DNA of 64,000 bases from Bradyrhizobium sp. SRL28 (lineage in GTDB: Bacteria > Pseudomonadota > Alphaproteobacteria > Rhizobiales > Xanthobacteraceae). A program made the translations under genes and the position numbers. A model generated the notes under the pieces. It saw nothing but the letters and a program-made list of their open reading frames with translations, ran no database searches and was not told where the DNA came from. How positions within the stretch are numbered: the stretch's first letter is position 1; every line of letters starts with the position of its first letter. Of the stretch, positions 24,866 through 32,799 are shown in pieces. Location of the stretch: NCBI RefSeq assembly GCF_018596315.1, contig NZ_JAHEAG010000023.1, forward strand, positions 1 to 64,000. The letters run 5' to 3'.

Positions 24866-26530
24866 ATGTCCACTATCACTGCCACGTCCGGCAAGGCCAC
24901 GGGAATGACAAAGGACGAACGTTTCGTCATTGTCGCATCCTCGCTCGGTACCGTCTTCGAATGGTATGACTTCTACCTCTATGGATCGCTCGCCAGCATC
25001 ATCGGCGCGCAGTTCTTCTCGGCCTATCCGCCGGCAACCCGCGACATCTTCGCGCTGCTCGCCTTCGCCGCCGGCTTCCTGGTACGCCCGTTTGGCGCCA
25101 TCGTGTTCGGACGCGTCGGCGACATCGTCGGCCGCAAGTATACCTTCCTCGTCACCATTCTGATCATGGGCCTGTCGACCTTCATCGTCGGCCTGCTGCC
25201 CAATGCTGCGACCATCGGCATCGCAGCCCCGATCATTCTGATCGCGCTGCGCCTGCTGCAGGGCCTCGCGCTCGGCGGTGAATACGGCGGAGCGGCGACT
25301 TACGTGGCCGAGCATGCGCCGATGGGCAAGCGCGGCTATTATACGTCGTTCATTCAGACTACCGCGACGCTGGGGCTGTTCCTGTCGCTGATTGTCATCC
25401 TGTTCACCCGAACCATTCTGGGCGAGCCTGACTTCGCGGCCTGGGGCTGGCGCATTCCGTTCCTGCTTTCGGTCGTGCTGCTTGGCATCTCGGTCTGGAT
25501 CCGTCTGCGGCTGAATGAATCCCCGGTCTTCCAGAAGATGAAGGACGAGGGCAAGGGCTCCAAGGCCCCGCTCACCGAAGCCTTCGCCAACTGGAGCAAT
25601 GCCAAGCTCGTCCTCATCGCCCTGCTCGGCGGCGTGATGGGCCAGGGCGTGGTCTGGTACACCGGCCAGTTCTACGCGCTGTTCTTCCTGCAATCGATCC
25701 TCCAGGTCGACGGCTACACCGCCAACCTGTTGATCGCCTGGTCGCTGCTGCTCGGCACCGGTTTCTTCATCGTGTTCGGCGCGCTGTCCGACAAGATCGG
25801 CCGCAAGCCGATCATCCTGGCGGGCTGCCTGATCGCGGCGCTGACCTTCTTCCCGATCTTCAAGATGATCTCTGCCAACGCCAACCCGACGCTGGAAAAG
25901 GCCATCGAGTCGGTGAAGGTGCAGGTCGTGGCCGATCCGAAGGGCTGCGGCGACCTGTTCAACCCGGTCGGCACCCGCGTGTTCTCTGCACCTTGCGACC
26001 TGGCCCGCGACTTCCTCGCGAAATCCTCGGTCAAGTACGACACCGTTGCTGGCCCGGCTGGTTCGCCCGTGGTTATCCGCATCAACGGCAAGGACATCCA
26101 GTATACCAAGCCGGCGGATTCCAACGCCGGGGCAACGGCTGCCTTGCAAGAAGCGGGGTATCCGAAGCGTGGTGCGAACCCGACGCTCGTGAAGATGAAT
26201 CACCCGTTTGACATCTTCAAACCGCAAGCAGCGGCGATCATCGGGCTTCTGTTCGTGCTGGTGCTCTACGTCACGATGGTCTACGGGCCGATCGCGGCGA
26301 TGCTGGTCGAACTGTTCCCGACCAAGATCCGCTACACCTCGATGTCGCTGCCCTATCACATCGGCAACGGCTGGTTCGGTGGATTGTTGCCCGCGACCTC
26401 GTTCGCGATCGTGGCCGCGACCGGCGATATCTACGCAGGCCTGTGGTACCCGATTATCTTCGCGTCGATCACTGTGGTCATCGGCTTCTTCTTCCTGCCG
26501 GAAACCAAGGACGTCGATATCACGAAGTAA
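24866..26530 (+). CDS. MHS-family MFS carrier with periplasmic insert (paralogue 2)
   Basis: 554 aa from ATG 24866, with AGGGGAG upstream. It shares the complete layout of paralogue 1 and long identical stretches (SSLGTVFEWYDFYLY, GLALGGEYGGAATYVAEHA, PTKIRYTSMSLPYHIGNGW). The hydrophilic insert (~340-450) is much more divergent, but again has two cysteines (GCGD...APCDLARDFL). Both end ...TKDVDIT. The membrane core is thus under common constraint while the extracytoplasmic domain has changed, which may alter substrate or partner choice. It has its own promoter motif and terminator. Confidence 0.9.
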   Translation: MSTITATSGKATGMTKDERFVIVASSLGTVFEWYDFYLYGSLASIIGAQFFSAYPPATRDIFALLAFAAGFLVRPFGAIVFGRVGDIVGRKYTFLVTILIMGLSTFIVGLLPNAATIGIAAPIILIALRLLQGLALGGEYGGAATYVAEHAPMGKRGYYTSFIQTTATLGLFLSLIVILFTRTILGEPDFAAWGWRIPFLLSVVLLGISVWIRLRLNESPVFQKMKDEGKGSKAPLTEAFANWSNAKLVLIALLGGVMGQGVVWYTGQFYALFFLQSILQVDGYTANLLIAWSLLLGTGFFIVFGALSDKIGRKPIILAGCLIAALTFFPIFKMISANANPTLEKAIESVKVQVVADPKGCGDLFNPVGTRVFSAPCDLARDFLAKSSVKYDTVAGPAGSPVVIRINGKDIQYTKPADSNAGATAALQEAGYPKRGANPTLVKMNHPFDIFKPQAAAIIGLLFVLVLYVTMVYGPIAAMLVELFPTKIRYTSMSLPYHIGNGWFGGLLPATSFAIVAATGDIYAGLWYPIIFASITVVIGFFFLPETKDVDITK

Positions 26531-26560
26531 CCGATTTCGTTCGACGGAACGAAGTCACGA

Positions 26561-26596
26561 ACCGGCCGCGGAGCGATCCGCGGCCGGTTTGCTTTT
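26561..26596 (+). terminator. Rho-independent terminator of MHS carrier 2
   Basis: ACCGGCCGCGGA (26561-26572) pairs perfectly with TCCGCGGCCGGT (26577-26588) around GCGA, followed by TTGCTTTT. Confidence 0.88.
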
Positions 26597-26606
26597 GCGG
26601 GGTGCC

Positions 26607-27080
26607 TCAATCCGTCATGCCGGTGAACTGCAGCACGATCTCGCGCCGGTGCGGCCGCGCGCGGTGCTCGACCAGATAGACCGCCTGCCACGTGCCCAGG
26701 GCAAGCGCGCTCTGCAGCACCGGGATGTGCAGCGAGGTCGCGGTCAGCATGGTCTTGATATGCGCCGGCATGTCGTCCGGCCCTTCGGTATCGTGGCGCC
26801 ATCCGGCATTCTCTGGCGCAAGCCGGTTCAGCGCCGTCGTCAGATCGACGAGCACGGTCGGATCGGCGTTCTCCTGGATCGTCAGCGACGCCGAGGTGTG
26901 ACGGATGAACAGCGTCACCGCCCCTTCGCGCGCCCGGGCGTCCGCCACGAATTTCGCGACCTCGGCGGTGAGATCGGTAAAGCCCGCGCCGGAAGTCTGC
27001 ACGGTCAGCAGCGAGGACGTGATGGTGTTGGCTGTGATAGCGGAGGGAGCGGTGCGGGAGAGGGATTTAGGTGCGGTCAT
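26607..27080 (-). CDS. YjbQ/UPF0047 family protein
   Basis: 157 aa. The family signatures HTSASLTIQENADP and WRHDTEGPDDMPAHIK are intact and contain the conserved His and acidic residues of the putative active site. Members have been linked to weak thiamine-phosphate synthase activity, but the true role is unclear. It sits alone. A family-B intergenic repeat lies directly upstream of its start (27102-27216). Confidence 0.93.
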   Translation of the reverse strand: MTAPKSLSRTAPSAITANTITSSLLTVQTSGAGFTDLTAEVAKFVADARAREGAVTLFIRHTSASLTIQENADPTVLVDLTTALNRLAPENAGWRHDTEGPDDMPAHIKTMLTATSLHIPVLQSALALGTWQAVYLVEHRARPHRREIVLQFTGMTD

Positions 27081-27101
27081 AGGTTATATCTCTCAACACG
27101 T

Positions 27102-27216
27102 CGTCCCTGCGAACGCAGGGACCCATAACCACAGACGTTTATTGTTGCCAACGATATCGACTTCAACCGCCCTCACTCGAAAGGCCGCGGCGTATGGGTC
27201 CCTGCGTTCGCAGGGA
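27102..27216. repeat. intergenic repeat, family B (copy 1)
   Basis: It starts GTCCCTGCGAACGCAGGGAC, itself a palindrome, then CCATAACCACAG, and ends with the inverse TATGGGTCCCTGCG. Other copies are at 56447, 59990 and 63631. Confidence 0.88.
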
Positions 27217-27242
27217 GCGCCCGAGAGAGCGCGTCGCTCGCA

Positions 27243-27782
27243 TCAAATCTTGCCGTCGACCTCCCGCTGCACCCGGTTGGCCATTTCGATCAGGCGCCGC
27301 CAGGCCCGCTCCAGGAACGACATCATGCGATCCATGTCGCGGTCGCTCGGCAGCGGGATTTCTATCTTGCGCTCGCCCTCCGCCACCTTGGGCTCGCTCT
27401 TCTTCAGCGAATCCGATTTCGGCAGCGGCTCTTCGATCTTGCCGGGCACCGTGGGCTCGCGCTCGGCGAGTTGGGCCTTGAGCTTTTCATTGTCGGCCTG
27501 CAGCCGGACAATGTCGGTTTGCAGACGGCCGATTTCCGTGTCCATCGCCGCGCGCTCGTCGGGTACGGCATAGCAGGCCCAGCCTGCGCCCGAATTGTTG
27601 CAGGTCGAGACAGCGCCAGTTCGGGTGTCGAGGCGGAGCATGCCGTCGCCCGCCGGCGACAGCGCGTAGCGGCCGTTCTCGGTTTCCGGCATCGGACCCG
27701 CAAGCGCCTGACCGGCGCCGGCGAGGCAACAGGCCAGCACGATAACACTGGAGAATTTCGAGGACGATTTCGCTGTGCGCAT
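27243..27782 (-). CDS. exported coiled-coil hypothetical protein
   Basis: 179 aa. A signal peptide (VIVLACCLAGAGQALAG) is followed by a short globular part with two cysteines (STCNNSGAGWACYAVPDE), a heptad-like coiled coil (~80-110: MDTEIGRLQTDIVRLQADNEKLKAQL), a Pro/Lys-rich linker and a C-terminal amphipathic helix (MDRMMSFLERAWRRLIEMANRV). Probably periplasmic. No family named. Its 3' end abuts the repeat next to yjbQ. Confidence 0.75.
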   Translation of the reverse strand: MRTAKSSSKFSSVIVLACCLAGAGQALAGPMPETENGRYALSPAGDGMLRLDTRTGAVSTCNNSGAGWACYAVPDERAAMDTEIGRLQTDIVRLQADNEKLKAQLAEREPTVPGKIEEPLPKSDSLKKSEPKVAEGERKIEIPLPSDRDMDRMMSFLERAWRRLIEMANRVQREVDGKI

Positions 27783-27845
27783 GGGCTTGCTCCCGCCTCA
27801 GGAGTTACCGGTTTCCTCGACCGCCGGGGCGCTTTCAAGGCATCC

Positions 27846-28469
27846 CTAGACCTTAGAGCTATAGGGTGCGCGGGCGGACTTCAACGCGTCTTCAAGCAAT
27901 TCGAGGCGGTCCTGTCCCCAGAACACTTCGCCCTCCAGCACATAGACCGGCGAGCCGAACACGTCGGCCGCCAGCGCGTCCTGCCGGTTCTGCTCATACG
28001 CTGCGCTGATTTCCTCCGAGCCGGAGCGCTCCAGCAATTGTTTGCCGGGCAGTCCCGATTCGTCGGCGAGTTTCGCGATCGTTGCGGGATCGGCGAGATT
28101 GAGCTGATCTTCCCAGACGGCGGCAAAGGCGCGGCGCAAATAGCGGTCGGGATCGTGGCCGGCCTCGAGCGCCGCGATCACGACGCCATCGGCCAGGCGC
28201 GCATTGAATGGCCAGTTCGCCGGCTGCAGATGAAATTTCAGCCCGCGCTTGTCGCGCCAGCGCTGCAGTTCGACCATCCGGTAGCGCTGCCGCACCGGGT
28301 GGCGCTTCATCAGGGGCAGGCCACCGGTCTCCGAAAACAGATCGACCAGCACCACCGGCCTGTGATTTACCTTGAGATCATAAGTACTTACGAGACGCCT
28401 AAAGGACTGATGCCCGATATAGGCCCAGGGCGATTGCAGCGAGAAATAGTAGTCAACCTGGCGCGGCAT
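27846..28469 (-). CDS. DsbA-family 2-hydroxychromene-2-carboxylate isomerase-like protein
   Basis: 207 aa. It begins VDYYFSLQSPWAYIGHQSF, where the S-PWAY region replaces the CxxC of DsbA, as in kappa-class GSTs and HCCA isomerases. A DLFSETGG loop and the C-terminal FGSPVYVLEGEVFWGQDRLELLEDAL thioredoxin-fold region follow. Family members isomerise chromene carboxylates in naphthalene-type degradation using glutathione, but the substrate here is unknown. It is divergent from the ATP synthase operon. Confidence 0.9.
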   Translation of the reverse strand: MPRQVDYYFSLQSPWAYIGHQSFRRLVSTYDLKVNHRPVVLVDLFSETGGLPLMKRHPVRQRYRMVELQRWRDKRGLKFHLQPANWPFNARLADGVVIAALEAGHDPDRYLRRAFAAVWEDQLNLADPATIAKLADESGLPGKQLLERSGSEEISAAYEQNRQDALAADVFGSPVYVLEGEVFWGQDRLELLEDALKSARAPYSSKV

Positions 28470-28744
28470 GCGGGCTCCGGCACGAGGGTATCAGCTTCAC
28501 CCGGCGCATCCCAACAGACCGACCAAACGGGCGCAAGATCGATCCATGCGGGAATAGCTGCTGCACTGCGATGACGGGTCCACAGTGTCGCAGGCGACGC
28601 TTGAATAAATCCAATCAAATCAAAGAACTAACTGGTTACGGGCTAATCTTGACTTGAATAGACGCGGTAAGTATGGTCCGCGCGGCTTTCAAGGGTGACG
28701 GGCGTAATTTCCATCAACCGTTGGCATCGTTTAATGTCTTGGGC

Positions 28745-29116
28745 ATGGCCGAAGACAAAAACGACAACGCAGGTGAAAATCGCGATCAGCCGTCTTCCGA
28801 CGAAGCTGCGCTTTCCGCAAGGCTCGGAAGTCTGGATCACCGGTTGTCCGAAATTCGTGACAGCCGAAAAATCAGGACTGATCAACCCGGAACTGAAAGC
28901 GGAGACAGAGCTGCCAGAACTTCTGCCATGGCGCTTGGTTTCCGGCTTTCCTCGGAATTGGTCGCGGGCGTTGTCGTCGGAGCGGCGATTGGCTGGGGGT
29001 TCGACCGTTTATTGTCGACATCGCCGTTCGGTTTCATCGTGTTTCTTCTGCTCGGCTTCGTCGCCGGCGTGGTCAACGTGGTGAGATCCGCAGGCGCAGG
29101 TCCAGGCAGGCGCTGA
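28745..29116 (+). CDS. atpI: ATP synthase protein I
   Basis: 123 aa from ATG 28745. The N-terminal half is hydrophilic; the C-terminal half has two membrane helices (LVAGVVVGAAIGWGFDRLL and FGFIVFLLLGFVAGVVNVV) joined by a short loop, the AtpI/Gct pattern. It helps assemble the c-ring or move Mg2+. First gene of the F0 operon. A frame extension back to 28673 lacks support. Confidence 0.88.
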   Translation: MAEDKNDNAGENRDQPSSDEAALSARLGSLDHRLSEIRDSRKIRTDQPGTESGDRAARTSAMALGFRLSSELVAGVVVGAAIGWGFDRLLSTSPFGFIVFLLLGFVAGVVNVVRSAGAGPGRR

Positions 29117-29185
29117 GCGTCGACGGGAAGTCACGACATTTGAAATTCGATTGCCGGCCAGGCCGGTGGATAAAGAGCCGCGCGG

Positions 29186-29941
29186 ATGAAAATCGACCCG
29201 ATCCACCAGTTCAATATCGAGCCCCTCTTCACGATCGGCCATATCGGCAACCACACGATCGCCTTCACCAACTCGACGCTCTACATGTTCATCACGGTGG
29301 CGGTGATCTCGCTGCTTATGATCGGCGGCATGGCGAGAGGGCAGCTGATTCCCGGGCGACTGCAGTCGATCGCGGAAATCTCTTACGAGTTCGTCGCCTC
29401 AACGATCCGCTCTACCGCCGGCTCGGAAGGCATGAAGTTCTTCCCGCTGATCTTCTCGCTGTTCATGTTCATCTGCGTCTCGAACCTGATCGGCATCATT
29501 CCCTACACGTTTACGGTTTCGAGCCACATCATCGTCACCGTGGCGCTGGCGCTCCTGGTCTTCTTCACGGTCCTGATCTACGGGATCTACAAGAACGGCC
29601 TCAAGTTCTTCAAGATTTTCGTGCCGACCGGCGTGCCGATGTACATCCTGCCGCTGGTCATGTTCATCGAAATCCTGTCGTTCTTCCTGCGGCCGGTCTC
29701 GCACAGCGTGCGTCTGTTCGCCAACATGCTGGCCGGCCACATCGCGCTGAAGGTGTTCGCGGGCTTCGTCGCCATGCTCGGCGTCGGGCTCGGCGCGCTC
29801 GGCTGGGCCGGCGGCATGCTGCCGCTGGCGCTCACCGTGGCGCTGACCGCACTCGAACTGCTGGTCGCATTCCTGCAGGCCTACGTGTTCGCGATCCTGA
29901 CCTGCATCTACCTCAACGACGCCATTCATCCGGGACACTAA
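29186..29941 (+). CDS. atpB: F0F1 ATP synthase subunit a
   Basis: 251 aa, integral membrane, five or more helices. The helix with the essential arginine is clear (SVRLFANMLAGH), and the last helix carries LLVAFLQAYVFAILTCIYL. Subunit a forms the two proton half-channels against the c-ring. Confidence 0.97.
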   Translation: MKIDPIHQFNIEPLFTIGHIGNHTIAFTNSTLYMFITVAVISLLMIGGMARGQLIPGRLQSIAEISYEFVASTIRSTAGSEGMKFFPLIFSLFMFICVSNLIGIIPYTFTVSSHIIVTVALALLVFFTVLIYGIYKNGLKFFKIFVPTGVPMYILPLVMFIEILSFFLRPVSHSVRLFANMLAGHIALKVFAGFVAMLGVGLGALGWAGGMLPLALTVALTALELLVAFLQAYVFAILTCIYLNDAIHPGH

Positions 29942-29997
29942 GCGGTCCGGGGAATTTCCACCCACACTTTGTCTTACCCTCTCAAGGAGCTCTAGAA

Positions 29998-30228
29998 ATG
30001 GAACCGGCAGCAGCTAAACTTATCGGCGCGGGCATCGCATGCATCGGCATGGGCGGCGCGGGCGTCGGCGTGGGCATCATCTTCGGCAACTACCTCGCCG
30101 CAGCGGTGCGCAATCCTTCCGCAGCTCAGGGCCAGTTCGGCAACCTGATCTTCGGCTTCGCCGTGACCGAAGCGCTGGGCATCTTCTCGCTGCTGATCGC
30201 GCTGCTGCTGCTGTTCGTTCCGCTCTGA
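29998..30228 (+). CDS. atpE: F0F1 ATP synthase subunit c
   Basis: 76 aa, two helices with the polar loop RNPSAAQ. The proton-binding glutamate is in GFAVTEALGIF. The glycine-rich first helix (GAGIACIGMGGAGVGVG) is typical for ring packing. An AAGGAG site lies 9 nt upstream. Confidence 0.97.
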   Translation: MEPAAAKLIGAGIACIGMGGAGVGVGIIFGNYLAAAVRNPSAAQGQFGNLIFGFAVTEALGIFSLLIALLLLFVPL

Positions 30229-30287
30229 GCTGCACCCACTCGCGCCGCCCGTTCCGGGCGGCGCGCTGACAGCAAGAGGAGAACCCC

Positions 30288-30836
30288 GTGGCTGAAAAAA
30301 GTCATGGTACCGGCGCCCACACGCAAGCAGATGGCGGCCATGGCGGAGGATTTCCTCCGTTCGAGTCGAGCACGTTTGCTTCGCAGCTGGTGTCGCTCGC
30401 CATCGCGTTCGTCGCGCTCTATGTGATCGTGTCGCGCATCGCGCTGCCGCGCGTCGAAAGCGTGATCGACGCACGTCAGAACGCGATCGAGGGCGATCTG
30501 GCGGCGGCGCAGAAGCTGAAGGACGAGTCCGACGCTGCGCTGAAGGCGTATGAGACGGAACTCGCTTCGGCGCGTTCCCGTGCGCAGGCCATCGGCAACG
30601 AGACCCGCGAGAAGCTGAATGCGGCCGCGGAAGCCGAGCGCAAGACGCTGGAAGACCAGCTGACCACCAGGCTTGCCGCCGCCGAGAAGCAGATCGCGGG
30701 AACGCGGACAACTGCGATGAGCAATGTCCGCGGCATCGCCGCGGATGCAGCCGGCGCAATCGTGCAACGCCTCACCGGCGTGCTGCCCGACGGCAAAACC
30801 GTCAGCAGCGCCGTCGATGCTACGTTGAAGGGATAG
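30288..30836 (+). CDS. F0F1 ATP synthase subunit b'
   Basis: 182 aa from GTG 30288, with AAGAGGAGA upstream. A Gly/His-rich N-terminal tail of about 30 residues is followed by one membrane helix (LVSLAIAFVALYVIVSRIAL) and a long charged helix forming the peripheral stalk. Alphaproteobacteria carry b and b' as a heterodimer; this is the b' copy, placed before b. Confidence 0.94.
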   Translation: MAEKSHGTGAHTQADGGHGGGFPPFESSTFASQLVSLAIAFVALYVIVSRIALPRVESVIDARQNAIEGDLAAAQKLKDESDAALKAYETELASARSRAQAIGNETREKLNAAAEAERKTLEDQLTTRLAAAEKQIAGTRTTAMSNVRGIAADAAGAIVQRLTGVLPDGKTVSSAVDATLKG

Positions 30837-30840
30837 ACGG

Positions 30841-31326
30841 ATGTTTGCCCAACCGGAAACCTGGGTTGCGATCGCCTTCGTCATCCTCATGGTGCTGTTT
30901 GCCTATCTCGGCATCCACAAGACGGTGCTGACGGCACTCGATCATCGCGCCCAGCGCATCAAGGCCGAACTTGACGACGCCCGCCGTCTCAAGGAGGAGG
31001 CCGCCAAGCTGCTCGGCGAGTACCAGACCCGCCGCGCCAGCGCGGAGCGCGAGGCCGAGGAAATCATCGCCAACGCCAAGGCCGAAGCCGAGCGCATCGC
31101 GACCGAGGCCAAGGCCAAGATGGAAGACTTCGTCGCCCGCCGCACCAAGACCGCCGAGAGCAAGATCGCGCTCGCCGAAGCCCAGGCGCTGGCCGACGTC
31201 CGTGCCGCCGCCGCCAACGCCGCGGTCGAAGCCGCCTCGACCATCCTGTCGCAGTCGGTCAAGGGCTCGGTCGCCGACGACCTGCTTGCCAAGGGCATTG
31301 CCGAGGTTCGCGCCAAGCTGAACTGA
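30841..31326 (+). CDS. atpF: F0F1 ATP synthase subunit b
   Basis: 161 aa. The N-terminal helix (WVAIAFVILMVLFAYLGI) is followed by a long Ala/Glu/Lys-rich right-handed-coil stalk. It starts 4 nt after the b' stop. Last gene of the F0 operon, closed by a strong terminator. F1 genes are not in this window, as is usual for this class. Confidence 0.95.
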   Translation: MFAQPETWVAIAFVILMVLFAYLGIHKTVLTALDHRAQRIKAELDDARRLKEEAAKLLGEYQTRRASAEREAEEIIANAKAEAERIATEAKAKMEDFVARRTKTAESKIALAEAQALADVRAAAANAAVEAASTILSQSVKGSVADDLLAKGIAEVRAKLN

Positions 31327-31346
31327 GCGCTTTCAACTCACCAATC

Positions 31347-31381
31347 AAAAGCCGGCGCGAGACGATCGCGCCGGCTTTTTT
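31347..31381 (+). terminator. terminator of F0 operon, overlapping the convergent gene's stop
   Basis: A 14-bp perfect stem (31347-31360 with 31366-31379) ends in a T-run. Because it starts with AAAA it can act on both strands. The convergent gene's stop codon (31380-31382) lies in its tail. Confidence 0.92.
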
Positions 31382-32015
31382 ATTGCTTCTTCTTTTTCGG
31401 AGCCGGGCGTTCGGGCTTCAGGGACTGCGGGTCGAAGCCGATATAGAAGATGTAGCTGTCGCCGACGGCGCCGGAAGGTGCCGGATAGGCGAGATCTTCG
31501 GCCACCAGCGTGAACGGCTCGCTGCCGCCTTCGGTCATGGTGACGGTGGTCTGGTAGGCCTTGGTGGCGATGGTCTTCTCAGACACGCCGCCCTGCACCA
31601 CCGCGACGCGAATCGGAACCTGGACCGCCGACGGGGCGCCGGCGGGGCCGGCAATGACGCGGCCCTGAATGCCGATCCGCGCCGTGATCACGCCGCCATT
31701 GAGGCTGCATTCGCGGGCCATTTTGGAGATCGTCGCCTGAAAGCGCAGGTCGTTGCCGACCGGCTGCTTACCGGGCGCCGCCACAGCGTAGGTGGAGGCG
31801 CCGGCCCTGACTGTGACTGGTGGACAGGTCAGATCACCCGTGTCCTGGGGCACCGCCGGCGCATTGGTGGCCGGCTCCTCGTCCGACTTGCCGCCGAACA
31901 GGCTCTTGAAACGATCGCCCAGCGATTGCGCCGATGCCGGTGCCGCCATCAGGCAAGCCAGCCCGCCCGCGACCGCCGCAGCCGCCATCACCTTGGCCAA
32001 ACGATTGTTACCCAT
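31380..32015 (-). CDS. exported hypothetical protein
   Basis: 211 aa from ATG 32015, chosen because it opens a Sec signal peptide (MGNNRLAKVMAAAAVAGG...APASAQ). An ATG at 32036 would add seven residues. The mature protein has a short Ser/Asp linker, two cysteines (LTCPP; ECSLNG) and a beta-rich domain (VTVRAGASTYAV...ITARIGIQGRVIAG), ending in a lysine run. Likely periplasmic, with beta-sandwich-like spacing. Family not recognised with certainty. Confidence 0.8.
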   Translation of the reverse strand: MGNNRLAKVMAAAAVAGGLACLMAAPASAQSLGDRFKSLFGGKSDEEPATNAPAVPQDTGDLTCPPVTVRAGASTYAVAAPGKQPVGNDLRFQATISKMARECSLNGGVITARIGIQGRVIAGPAGAPSAVQVPIRVAVVQGGVSEKTIATKAYQTTVTMTEGGSEPFTLVAEDLAYPAPSGAVGDSYIFYIGFDPQSLKPERPAPKKKKQ

Positions 32016-32119
32016 GCGACGTCCCTGAAATCCCATCGTCCCGCATTGTTCCCCGGCGGCGTTATAGCAGCCCAATGGCGGCGAACCCAAGGCACCTAAA
32101 AGGCTTAGAAATCAACGGT

Positions 32120-32707
32120 TCAGCCGCGGAAATCCTCATGCAGCAGGCCGAACAGCAGATGGTCCTGCCAGACGCCGTTGATGCAGAGATAGCGCCGCGC
32201 CAGTCCCTCGCGGGTGAAGCCGCATTTCTCCAGCACCCGGATCGAGGGCGAATTGGAGGGAATGCAGGCGGCCTCGATGCGGTGCAGGTTGAGCTCGCCG
32301 AACAGCGTCGGCAGCAACACCCGGAGCGCCGCGGTCATGTAGCCGCGATGGGCATGGGGCGCGCCGACCCAGTAGCCGATGGTGCCGGCCTGCACGATGC
32401 CGCGGCGGACATTGGCGAGCGTGATGCCACCGATCATGGTGCCATCAGACTCGCGGAAGATGATGAACGGATAGGAGCGGTCGGCGGCGATATCCTCGGC
32501 GTAGCGGCGCAACCTTCGGCGAAAGCCCGCGCGGGTCAGATCGTCCGACGGCCAGATCGGCTCCCACGGCGTCAGGTAGGCGCGGCTTTGTTCGCGCAAT
32601 TGCGCCCATTGCAGGAAATCCGCCATTTGCGGGGCGCGCAGCAGCAGTCCGTGGCCGCGCGGCACGAGCGCGGCCGGTCCACTGGTTGGCAAACGAAACA
32701 GGGCCAT
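32120..32707 (-). CDS. GNAT acetyltransferase, RimJ-like
   Basis: 195 aa. The GNAT core is visible: IGGITLANVRRG, then GYWVGAPHAHRGYMTAALRVLL with the acetyl-CoA phosphate loop, and HRIEAACIPSNSPSIRVLEKCGFTREG. This is the RimJ/RimL pattern of N-terminal alanine acetylation of ribosomal or other proteins; the true substrate is unknown. It lies downstream of the M16-peptidase gene on the same strand but is separated from it by a repeat. Confidence 0.92.
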   Translation of the reverse strand: MALFRLPTSGPAALVPRGHGLLLRAPQMADFLQWAQLREQSRAYLTPWEPIWPSDDLTRAGFRRRLRRYAEDIAADRSYPFIIFRESDGTMIGGITLANVRRGIVQAGTIGYWVGAPHAHRGYMTAALRVLLPTLFGELNLHRIEAACIPSNSPSIRVLEKCGFTREGLARRYLCINGVWQDHLLFGLLHEDFRG

Positions 32708-32730
32708 GCCCTTTACCCTCTAACTATCGG

Positions 32731-32799
32731 AGCATGATCCTTACGGAAAACCGGGGCCCACTTTGCGCTAACGCGGCCCTCCGGGTCCGGGATCATGCT
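32731..32799. repeat. GCATGATC-type intergenic palindrome
   Basis: AGCATGATC (32731-32739) and GATCATGCT (32791-32799) enclose partly complementary inner segments. It ends exactly at the stop codon of the M16-peptidase gene. Rhizobial genomes carry many such elements. Confidence 0.75.

Noticed and set aside
24860..26359. 499-aa minus-strand open frame
   Set aside because: Antisense to MHS carrier 2; low-complexity Arg/Asp/Glu composition.
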